64,000 nucleotides of DNA from CAVORB01 sp963698495 (GTDB lineage: Bacteria; Pseudomonadota; Gammaproteobacteria; Chromatiales; Chromatiaceae): contig CAVORB010000001.1 in assembly GCA_963698495.1 (NCBI GenBank), forward strand, positions 178,297-242,296, written 5' to 3'. Positions within the stretch are counted from its first letter, which is position 1; every line of letters starts with the position of its first letter. Of this stretch, positions 57,328-64,000 are shown piece after piece. The notes under the pieces were generated by a model that was not told where the DNA came from, searched no databases, and saw only the letters and a list, made by a program, of their open reading frames with translations. The position numbers and the translations under genes were made by a program.

Positions 57328-57564
57328 CGGGGATACCTCCGGGTGCGGGACCGGGAGGCACGACCCCGCTGCCGGGGTTGGCTACCCGGCTTGGGTCGTT
57401 GGAATGCGGCGCACGCGGCGCCGCGCATCTGCGGGCTGGTTTTGTTGGGCGCCCAGCTGGCGCCGATTGCCGTTCGCACAGGCGAACCGCGGGATCGCAC
57501 TTAGGTGTATCGCAACGGGGGTCCCGGGACCTAGGTCGAAAGGTGCAGCTTTCCGGCACCTTTC
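57328..57564 (-). promoter_or_regulatory. Structured leader L3 with upstream hairpin
   Basis: Minus-strand order: GAAAGGTGC/GCACCTTTC hairpin (57538-57564); palindrome GGTCCCGGGACC (57520-57531); GTTCGC/GCGAAC hairpin (57472-57487); GGCGCC/GGCGCC hairpin (57448-57464) whose loop keeps AGCT; nested hairpin with inner ACCCCG/CGGGGT (57351-57389); GGAGG; start. It is less similar to L1 and L2 in sequence, but the key stem covaries. The plus-strand DUF1845-like gene starts 66 bp beyond its end. Confidence 0.65.
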
Positions 57565-57629
57565 CCGGATGCCGCGCTCCGGGCGCCCCGGTAGGCTCTG
57601 GCAGACCATCGCCTATTCGGAGCCCCGCC

Positions 57630-58301
57630 ATGAGCCCCACGTCCAGCCGCGCCTTCAGCCGCCCGGTCTTCGACCAAACCATCACCATCCACAGCAACCA
57701 TGCGCAGCGCGTCCTCGACCGGGATTTCCAGCTGGTGGTGCGGGCGCTTTACGGCATCGACGTGGTGCTGCGCATCCTGGGCGACGACGAGGAGATGGAT
57801 CAGGTCGAGGAGATCGTGAGCGATCTCATCGGTGAGCTGGCCGCGGCGCTGCGCGCGGAGATGGCCCGCCTCGCGGAGCTGCGCGAGAGCAATGCCATCA
57901 GCGCCACGCCCCGTTACACGAACCCGCGCGAGGTCTCGGTCCACATCTCCTCGCCCCAGCTGGCCCAGTACACGGCCCTGGTCGAGGAGCTCGACCGCCT
58001 GATGATCGCCATGGACACCCTGTGGCTGACCGGTGTGCTCACCAACAAGCAGCGTGCCCGGGGCGCCTACGACTGGCGCACGCGGCTGCTGCGCACGGGG
58101 CGGCGGATCATCGAGATCGAACGCCGGGCCCGTGCATCGGCGGAGAAGCGCGGCAAGACGGAAGAGATCGCGGCGACGGAGGCCGAGGGTGGGAGTGAAC
58201 CAGACGCGGCGAATGCAGCAGAGGTCGAGAGCGAGAACTCGGAGATCGCGGGGGCACAGGACCAGAGTGAAGCAACCGCGGGCTCCGATAAGGAACCCTA
58301 G
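57630..58301 (+). CDS. DUF1845/AcaB-like ICE protein
   Basis: 223 residues from the ATG at 57630 (MSPTSSRAFSRPVFDQTITI). Helical core with HSNHAQRVLDRDFQLVVRAL, the family-like segment TPRYTNPREVSVHISSPQLA, QYTALVEELDRLMIAMDTLW and a basic stretch, then a Glu/Ser-rich tail. I recall this pattern from DUF1845 proteins of integrative elements, a family that includes the IncC regulator AcaB. Assignment is from memory. It is divergent from the L3 operon, a natural place for a regulator. Confidence 0.6.
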   Translation: MSPTSSRAFSRPVFDQTITIHSNHAQRVLDRDFQLVVRALYGIDVVLRILGDDEEMDQVEEIVSDLIGELAAALRAEMARLAELRESNAISATPRYTNPREVSVHISSPQLAQYTALVEELDRLMIAMDTLWLTGVLTNKQRARGAYDWRTRLLRTGRRIIEIERRARASAEKRGKTEEIAATEAEGGSEPDAANAAEVESENSEIAGAQDQSEATAGSDKEP

Positions 58302-58463
58302 CCTCCACCCCGACGCAGCCCGTACCGGGGAGACTGGAACGCCGTCGGATCATCCCGTCACATCTCGAGCGGCGCGCCTTGGCGCTGGTCATGGACCCGG
58401 GACTGATCGACAATCTGCGGGGAGTGAAGCGTAGTCCCGGAAGGTCGGAGGCCTTCTCCGCCA

Positions 58464-59645
58464 ATGCCCCGCCTCATCATGCATGTCGACCTCGACGCCT
58501 TCTTTGCCGCCATCGAGCAGCGGGACAACCCACAATGGCGCGGGCTCCCCCTGGTGGTGGGCGCCGAGCCCGGCAGGCGGGGCGTGGTCGCGACCTGCTC
58601 CTACGAGGCCCGCCGCTATGGCGTGCATTCGGCCATGCCCATCTCCGAGGCGGCGCGGCGTCTGCCGCCGGAGACCGTCTACGTGCGCCCGAGCATGGAG
58701 CGCTATGCGCGGGTCTCGCGACAGATCATGGAGGTGCTGGGGACCCTTGCCCCGGTCGTCGAGAAGATCTCCATCGACGAGGCCTATCTGGATGTCACCG
58801 GCCTGGAACGCCTGATGGGTCCGCCCGAGGTCATCGGCCGGCGGGCCAAGGCGGCGATCAGGAAGGCCGTGGGTCTCACCGCCTCGGTCGGCATCGGCCC
58901 GAACCGGCTCATCGCCAAGCTCGCCTCGGACGCGCAGAAGCCCGATGGGCTAACGGTGGTTCCCTCCGAGCAGGTCAGCGCATTCCTGGACCCCATGCCG
59001 CTGTCGGTCCTGCGCGGGGTCGGCATCAAGACGGCGCCGCGACTCGAGCGCCTGGGCATGAAGACGGTCGGCGATGTTCGACGGCTCTCTCTCGAGGAGT
59101 TGCGCCGCCATCTCGGGGCGCGGGCGGGTACCCAGGTCCATCTGCAGGCCCGGGGAATCGCCGACGATCAGGTCCACGCGGCAAGTGAACGCAAGTCGAT
59201 CTCTAAGGAGACGACCTTTGCCGAGGATGTCAGCGATGCGACGATACTCAAGGACACCCTGCGCTGGGCGGCGCAGGAGGTGGGGTACCTGGCCCGCCAC
59301 GAGGGTCGCAAGGGGGTCGTTGTGACGCTGAAGATCCGCTTCCGCCCCTTCGAGACCCACACTCGTTCCCGGACGCTTCGCGTGCCGACAGAGAACGACA
59401 TGGAGATCTTCCAGGCTGCGTGGGGACTCTTCCAGGCCGAACCCTGGACCGGCAGGCCGGTGCGGCTGATCGGGCTGGGTCTCTCCGGCTGGGAGCCGGC
59501 GGCGGTGCAACCAGATCTGTTCGCTGCCGACGAGGCCCCCGACTCCCATCCCCGGGAAGACCGTCTCCACGAGACGCTGGACGCGATCCGAACCAAGTTC
59601 GGTAAGGGAACCATCCAACGGGGACTGTATCGGCGAGACAAGTAA
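58464..59645 (+). CDS. dinB: DNA polymerase IV (Y-family)
   Basis: 393 residues starting MPRLIMHVDLDAFFAAIEQR. Catalytic acidic residues lie in HVDLDAFFA and KISIDEAYLDVTG. The helix-hairpin-helix (SVLRGVGIKTAPRLERLGM) and little-finger domain follow, with no obvious beta-clamp peptide beyond QPDLFA. Error-prone translesion polymerase. I see no clear LexA box in the 160 bp upstream. Element-borne dinB copies are common, and it may be the last gene of the block. Confidence 0.93.
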   Translation: MPRLIMHVDLDAFFAAIEQRDNPQWRGLPLVVGAEPGRRGVVATCSYEARRYGVHSAMPISEAARRLPPETVYVRPSMERYARVSRQIMEVLGTLAPVVEKISIDEAYLDVTGLERLMGPPEVIGRRAKAAIRKAVGLTASVGIGPNRLIAKLASDAQKPDGLTVVPSEQVSAFLDPMPLSVLRGVGIKTAPRLERLGMKTVGDVRRLSLEELRRHLGARAGTQVHLQARGIADDQVHAASERKSISKETTFAEDVSDATILKDTLRWAAQEVGYLARHEGRKGVVVTLKIRFRPFETHTRSRTLRVPTENDMEIFQAAWGLFQAEPWTGRPVRLIGLGLSGWEPAAVQPDLFAADEAPDSHPREDRLHETLDAIRTKFGKGTIQRGLYRRDK

Positions 59646-60017
59646 CGCCGGTTGCTCGCCGGCCATTTACGGACGATGGTCAAAGAGCGCCATCGGCACC
59701 ATCAAACCGCCCGACCATCGGCCGTGGTGATAGCGTGAAAAACAGTGGTCCTCTATGGACGGAGGATCTGTGTGCGCCTGTGTCCGCAGCGTAATCCCGA
59801 CATCTGGCTTGTCTCGTCGACAGGCGGCTCTGTCCCAGGAGCCGTCCTTCACGTCTGGGACATTCGTTCCCAGCTTTGGGCAAGACTCAGTTTTCCTACC
59901 GGTGATCGCGAAGTACCGGTGGAGTTCGCATTGCGGACCGTCACAATCACGGCGGACGTTAGAAGCTGAACTTTGCAACGGCTCGACGGGACTCGCAGCC
60001 GTTTTGTCGACGCGAGT

Positions 60018-60060
60018 GCTCGGGCCGGGCTTAGGTCAGCCGCGGCCCGAGCGGCTTTTC
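60018..60060 (+). terminator. Terminator between dinB side and katG
   Basis: GCTCGGGCC (60018-60026) pairs with GGCCCGAGC (60044-60052), followed by GGCTTTTC on the plus strand. It would stop plus-strand transcription before the katG end. The rest of 59646-60017 shows no gene I can support and no copy of the tRNA-Arg 3' end. Confidence 0.6.
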
Positions 60061-60061
60061 C

Positions 60062-62266
60062 TTACGACTGTCCCATGTCGAAACGGTCAGCCGTCATCAC
60101 CTTGGTCCATGCGGCGACGAAGTCGCGGACGAATTGCTCGCCGCCGTCCGCAGACGCATAGGCCTCGGCGACGGCACGCAGCTCGGAGTTCGATCCGAAA
60201 ATCAGGTCCACCGGCGTCGCCGTCCACTTCAGTTCGCCCGTGGCGCGGTCGCGTCCCTCGTAGATGCCATCGGCGTCCTCCGACTTCGACCACTCAGTTG
60301 CCATGTCGAGCAGGTTGACGAAGAAGTCATTGCTCAGCGTCCCGGGATTGTCGGTGAACAAGCCGTGCTTCGAGCCATTGGCATTGGCGCCCATCGCACG
60401 CATACCGCCGAGCAGCGCGGTCATCTCGGGCACGGTCAGGCTCAGCAGGTCGGCTTTCTCGACCAGCATGTCGGTGGGGGAGCCGTAAGCACCGTCGCTG
60501 TAGAAGTTGCGGAAGGCATCCGCCTTCGGTTCCAGTACCTCGAACGATGCCCCATCGGTCATCTCCGGTGTCGCATCACCGCGACCCGGTGTGAAAGGCA
60601 CCTTGACATCGTGACCGGCATCCTTGGCTGCTTTCTCGATCGCTGCGGCGCCGCCGAGGACGATCAGGTCGGCCGTGGAGATCTTGCTGCCGCTATCCAC
60701 CTTGACCTTCTCCAGCGTCTCCAGGACCTTGGCCAGTTCGTTCGGATCGTTGGCTTCCCAGTCTTTCTGCGGAGCGAGTCGCACGCGTGCACCGTTGGCA
60801 CCGCCGCGCATGTCAGAGTAGCGATAGGTAGACGCCGATGCCCAGGCTGCTTTGACCAGCTCAGGCACCGTCAGACCGGAGCTCAGGATCTTCGCCTTCA
60901 GCTCATCAGCTTCGCTGTCGCTGATCACCTCGCCTGCCGGGACCGGGTCCTGCCAGATGAACACTTCCTCCGGGACCTCGCTGCCGACGTAACGGGTGCG
61001 CGGGCCCAGGTCACGGTGCGTCAGTTTGAACCAAGCCTTTGCGAACGCCTTGTCGAATTCCTTCGGATCCTTCCAGAAACGCTCAGCGATCTTGCGGAAG
61101 CCGGGGTCTTCCTTCAATGAAAGGTCCGTTGTCAGCATGACAGGCGGATTACGTTTGCCCTCGACGTGGGCATCCGGCACCGATGTATGCGCCGACTTGT
61201 CGGTTGGTACCCACACTGTTCCACCGCCGGGTGACTTCTGCTTTTCCCACTCGAAGCTGAACAGGTTATTGAGGTATAGGATGGACCACGCGGTCGGCGT
61301 CTGGGTCCAGGCGCCCTCAAGGCCGCTGGTCATGGTGTCTTCCGCATTGCCCTTGCCGCACTTGTTCTTCCAGCCGAGGCCTTGTTCTTCGATCGCGGCG
61401 GCGGCAGGCTCGGGGCCTACGCAGTCGGCTTTCGTGGCGCCATGAACCTTGCCCAGGGTGTGGCCACCCGCGATCAGCGCAACGATCTCTTCATCGTTCA
61501 TTGCCATGCGATAGAACGACTGGCGTATGTCCGCGGCCGCGGAGACGGGGTCGAGATTGCCACTGGGTCCCTCCGGATTCACGTAGATGAGACCCATGTG
61601 CAGAGCGGCCAACGGTTTCTCCAGTTCGCCTTCCTCGCTGAAGCGCTTGTCGTTGCCGAGCATTTCGGTCTCGGGGCCCCAGTAGACCAGGTCAGCCTCC
61701 CAGTCGTCCACGCGCCCGCCGGCGAAGCCCAAGGTTTCGAAACCCATCGATTCCAGCGCAACATTGCCGGCCAGGATCATCAGGTCGGCCCAGGACACAT
61801 TCGGTCCGTACTTTTGTTTGACCGGCCACAGCAGGCGGCGCGCCTTGTCCAGGTTGGCGTTATCCGGCCAGCTACCGAGCGGCTCGAAGCGCTGCTGGCC
61901 GCCATCGGCGCCGCCACGGCCGTCATGTATGCGGTAGGTGCCCGCACTGTGCCAGGCCATGCGGATCATCAACCCCCCGTAGTGACCCCAGTCCGCCGGC
62001 CACCAGTCCTGCGATGTCTTCAGGGCTTTCTCGATATCCGCCTTCAGCTCCTTGAGGTCGACACTGGCAAAAGCCTTGGCGTAGTCGAAGTCGTCACCGT
62101 ATGGACTTGATTTGTTGTCATGGTCACGGAGCGGGCCGAGGTCAACTTGTTCCGGCCACCAGAACTGGTTGGACTTCGTCTTACCGGGCGCCATGGTCGG
62201 GTTTGCGGCTGCGGGCCCTGTGAGAAGGGCAGCCAGGATGGCTGCGGGCAACGCTTTTCTGAGCAT
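60062..62266 (-). CDS. katG: Catalase-peroxidase with signal peptide
   Basis: 734 residues. The N-terminus MLRKALPAAILAALLTGPAAA is a signal peptide, so this is a periplasmic KatG rather than the usual cytoplasmic one. The distal triad is R102, W105 and H106 in IRMAWHSAGTYR. The proximal heme His is in VALIAGGHTLGKVHGA. The Tyr and Met of the Met-Tyr-Trp adduct are expected near LVYWGPE and HMGLIYVNPEG. It has the usual duplicated C-terminal domain. Removes H2O2 by catalase and peroxidase activity. No OxyR site could be assigned by eye in the 350 bp upstream. Confidence 0.95.
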   Translation of the reverse strand: MLRKALPAAILAALLTGPAAANPTMAPGKTKSNQFWWPEQVDLGPLRDHDNKSSPYGDDFDYAKAFASVDLKELKADIEKALKTSQDWWPADWGHYGGLMIRMAWHSAGTYRIHDGRGGADGGQQRFEPLGSWPDNANLDKARRLLWPVKQKYGPNVSWADLMILAGNVALESMGFETLGFAGGRVDDWEADLVYWGPETEMLGNDKRFSEEGELEKPLAALHMGLIYVNPEGPSGNLDPVSAAADIRQSFYRMAMNDEEIVALIAGGHTLGKVHGATKADCVGPEPAAAAIEEQGLGWKNKCGKGNAEDTMTSGLEGAWTQTPTAWSILYLNNLFSFEWEKQKSPGGGTVWVPTDKSAHTSVPDAHVEGKRNPPVMLTTDLSLKEDPGFRKIAERFWKDPKEFDKAFAKAWFKLTHRDLGPRTRYVGSEVPEEVFIWQDPVPAGEVISDSEADELKAKILSSGLTVPELVKAAWASASTYRYSDMRGGANGARVRLAPQKDWEANDPNELAKVLETLEKVKVDSGSKISTADLIVLGGAAAIEKAAKDAGHDVKVPFTPGRGDATPEMTDGASFEVLEPKADAFRNFYSDGAYGSPTDMLVEKADLLSLTVPEMTALLGGMRAMGANANGSKHGLFTDNPGTLSNDFFVNLLDMATEWSKSEDADGIYEGRDRATGELKWTATPVDLIFGSNSELRAVAEAYASADGGEQFVRDFVAAWTKVMTADRFDMGQS

Positions 62267-62618
62267 GGGAGTTGTCTCCTCGCCTTAGGTGAATTCAACT
62301 GTCGGACGCAAAGCAAAAAGAACCTGCCCTGTTGTTTTCGCGAGACGGTCTGGGGTATGCACCTAAACGACGCGGTCCGAACCCGGATCGGCTTTTCCTT
62401 GGCAGGAACTTTACGTAAAGAGTAACGCAGACCATCGAATCAACAAGAGCTATTTGGAAAAACCCATCTTAACGATAGGGGAAGTCTATCAAGGCAGGAC
62501 GTCGGCTCGCGCCAAGCCGACGATTTCCGACCTTCGCCAGGGGTCTTCCCTCCCAATGCTGAGTGGGCTTGGCAGTTGAGCGAGGAGCGGAAACGATGCA
62601 CGACGCTGATCGCCCTAA
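62267..62618. other. katG upstream region, no supportable gene
   Basis: 352 bp between katG and the insertion sequence. It must contain the katG promoter on the minus strand. Near its right end a short frame after GAGGAGCGG (ATG at 62595) is cut by the insertion sequence, but it is too short to call. Confidence 0.4.
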
Positions 62619-63803
62619 GAGAGTGTTTACAAAACCTACGTCGTCAGCCGCCTCGCGAGCAGGCGTGCCTCAGTCAGCCACACCCAGGCGTCCGAGACGC
62701 GGCACAGGCGATCGTGATGCATGACCAAGCGGCGCGAACGCTTATTCCAGGCGTGACTACGCTCGACGACCCCGCGCTTGGGCAGGACGATAAAGCCGCT
62801 GGCGTCAGCTTCGACGGTGAACAGATCCGGCTGCCCGGGATATGTCCATCGACCGACGTTACTGTTTGCCGGGTGACGCACGACTTGGACCTGCAGATCG
62901 TGCCGTTGCGAGACCGTCTGCGCACATCGTCCTGCGTAGCCGCGGTCGACGAAGAGCGTCTCGATACCCGGGTACTTGTCCATCGCTGCACCGACGACTG
63001 GATGGGCGCCATCGCGATCTTGCACGCTCGCGGCGGAGACGACCACCGCCAGCAGCAGTCCGAGCGTATCTACGAGGATGTGGCGCTTGCGCCCCTTGAT
63101 CTTCTTGCCGGCGTGGTAGCCACTCTAACCGCCTTTGGGCGAGTTGCGTGTTGATTGTGCATCCAATACTGCCGCCGTCGGTTCGCTGGCACGTCCTTCG
63201 CGCTCGCGCCACATCGCTCGCAGCCGATCGTGCATCTGCTCGAACTTGCCTTGTTCGCTCCAGCGCCGAAAGCTGCGGTAGACGTTCTGCCACGGCGGAA
63301 ACTTCTTCGGCAGCATGCGCCAGGCACAGTCCGTGTGCACCACGTAACAGCAGTCGTCGACCAAGAGCCGTCGCGGATACTCCGGCGGAACTCCGCGCTT
63401 GCCGGTATTGCCAAACATCCGTTCGACCAAGGCCCATTCCGCATCCGTCAAACAACTCGGATAGGCCTGCTCCGGCTCCAAGCGGCGATGTGCGTCGCCG
63501 TAACCATAGCGCTTTGGATCGTCCTCCGATCGCTCGACTTGAACGGTGCTGCCGTCTCGCGCCCGAGACCAGCCAGCATCCTCGAGCGCCGACGCCAACG
63601 TCTGCTCGTGCGCCCTCAAGCTCGTGCGCCTCTTCAACTCCAGCTGGATCTACTCGAGCGTTGCCGTCCGGTTCGTTTCGACAATGGCGCTCAATTCCTG
63701 GCAATGTTTCGCCTTCAACTTCGGCGGACGCTCACGCTTTGAGAGGGCTGTTACCTGCGGCTACGATCGAGTCAGCAGGATTGCGTGTTCTGGAAACACC
63801 CTC
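62619..63803. mobile_element. IS5-family insertion sequence (IS1031-like target), 1185 bp
   Basis: The left end GAGAGTGTTTACAAAAC (62619 on) and right end, read inward, GAGGGTGTTTCCAGAAC match at 13-14 of 17 positions. Both are flanked by TAA (62616-62618 and 63804-63806), a 3-bp TNA target duplication as expected for the IS1031 subgroup. It contains one transposase gene read leftward. The intact duplication suggests a single, fairly recent insertion. Confidence 0.88.
62636..63637 (-). pseudogene. IS5-family DDE transposase interrupted by an amber codon
   Basis: One frame from 63637 to 62636 encodes LTDAEWALVERMFGN, WRMLPKKFPPWQNVYRSFRR, then AAVLDAQS (first catalytic Asp) and KGG. A TAG at 63125-63127 follows. 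The same frame then continues SGYHAGKKIKGRKRHILVD, FVDRGYAG (second Asp) and VVERSHAWNKRSRR (Glu). Family members read through KGGPRGYDAGKK here, so a single codon has become TAG. The N-terminal extension before CLTDAEW is longer than usual, and the true start may be internal. Probably inactive unless suppressed. Confidence 0.85.
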
Positions 63804-63806
63804 TAA

Positions 63807-64000
63807 AGGGGAGGACGAACGAACTTGATGACTCAATTTGATCAGCCTTGTGGTCGGCAATCCGCGCAGCGCACGAAGGGAAGTTCACGCTACGACGTGG
63901 CTTTCAACCTCGGGAATGCCGGCATCAAGTTGGGCCTTAGATCGGGAACATAAACTCCGATCAGCATCTCCATCGCCGCGGCTCGATTCGGCAGATGGCG
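63807..64000. other. Right edge of window, unassigned
   Basis: 194 bp. A minus-strand frame entering from outside the window ends at a TAG at 63890-63892 (last residues AFPRLKATS). It could be the tail of a gene, but 36 codons are not enough to support a call. Confidence 0.3.

Larger units (their letters stand above)
45153..59645. mobile_element. Putative integrated element at tRNA-Arg (SXT/IncC-like recombination module)
   Basis: The left edge is defined by tRNA-Arg plus an adjacent integrase. The content is all plasmid/ICE-like: primase, CobT-, DUF3150-, WGR- and CobS-like genes, exonuclease, annealase, SSB, a DUF1845-like protein and dinB. The block also shares a private set of leader hairpins. 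The right edge is a guess: I found no direct repeat of the tRNA 3' end up to katG, so it could end near 59.65-60.06 kb or beyond the window. No relaxase, coupling protein or type IV secretion gene is visible. Confidence 0.6.

Noticed and set aside
59667..59978. Minus-strand open frame of 103 codons before katG
   Set aside because: Cys/His/Arg-rich without a ribosome-binding site or family match, and overlapping frames on the other strand look equally likely.
59646..60061. Right attachment site of the integrated element
   Set aside because: I looked for a repeat of the tRNA-Arg 3' end (GTTCGAATCTCTCCGGGCGC-like) here and in the rest of the window, and found none.

Overview
The window looks like chromosomal DNA from a GC-rich gammaproteobacterium, most plausibly a Chromatiales-type sulfur bacterium. 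The hints are a periplasmic-side [NiFe] hydrogenase split as hynS-isp1-isp2-hynL (the layout known from purple sulfur bacteria), pyruvate phosphate dikinase with its regulator, a three-gene pntAA/pntAB/pntB transhydrogenase, and ordinary gammaproteobacterial housekeeping genes (hrpA, mazG, ispG, ygfZ, prfB with its classical +1 frameshift). This is inference from gene content; no species call is possible from the window.

Layout. 1-30.6 kb is housekeeping: a partial lytic transglycosylase, nudF, a YcbK-like peptidase, an SMC-like ATPase with two membrane segments, an RNase II-type enzyme, ygfZ, lysS-prfB, a REP-associated (RAYT) transposase with a cupin, ppdK, valS, a DegQ-type protease, hrpA, a SemiSWEET, a radical-SAM/B12 protein, the pnt operon and ppsR. 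30.7-38.5 kb is the hydrogenase locus (hypC, maturation protease, hupH-like gene, hynS, isp1, isp2, hynL) followed by an L,D-transpeptidase. 38.5-45 kb holds a decayed ygiD-like dioxygenase, a GlcG-type protein, ispG, a Nudix-yjbQ-mazG cluster and small proteins.

At 45.1 kb a tRNA-Arg(ACG) is followed by a tyrosine integrase and a 14-kb accessory block (about 45.15-59.65 kb). It holds a P4-type primase, a CobT-like metal-site/VWA protein, DUF3150, WGR and MoxR/CobS-like ATPase proteins, a YqaJ exonuclease, a RecT/Bet annealase, SSB, two tiny membrane proteins, a DUF1845-like protein and dinB. The ssb-bet-exo-cobS-cobT order resembles the recombination module of SXT/R391 ICEs and IncC plasmids, but no relaxase or conjugation gene is in the window. 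No second attachment site was found. After the block come a secreted catalase-peroxidase (katG) and an IS5-family insertion sequence with a 3-bp target duplication and an amber codon in its transposase.

The most unusual signal is non-coding. Three of the block's minus-strand genes (89-aa protein, MoxR ATPase, 73-aa protein) are preceded by related leaders of about 160-180 nt. These share a small hairpin whose stem covaries (GGACC/GGTCC versus GGCGCC/GGCGCC) around a conserved AGCT-containing loop. In addition, the minus-strand genes carry a compact GC-rich, often nested, hairpin 18-38 nt before the start codon, next to a recurrent GAGGAGAC-like ribosome-binding site. The only exceptions are two genes translationally coupled to the gene before them, plus the integrase pair. 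Together these look like a coordinated RNA-level control system for the element. A tight run of four inverted repeats lies at 54015-54171.

Caution on gene integrity. Five genes (radical SAM, hynS, hynL, the CobT-like gene, the primase) are broken by one apparent extra base each, all in the same direction. Either the sequence carries insertion errors or several genes are recently inactivated. The hydrogenase can be called functional only after this is settled.
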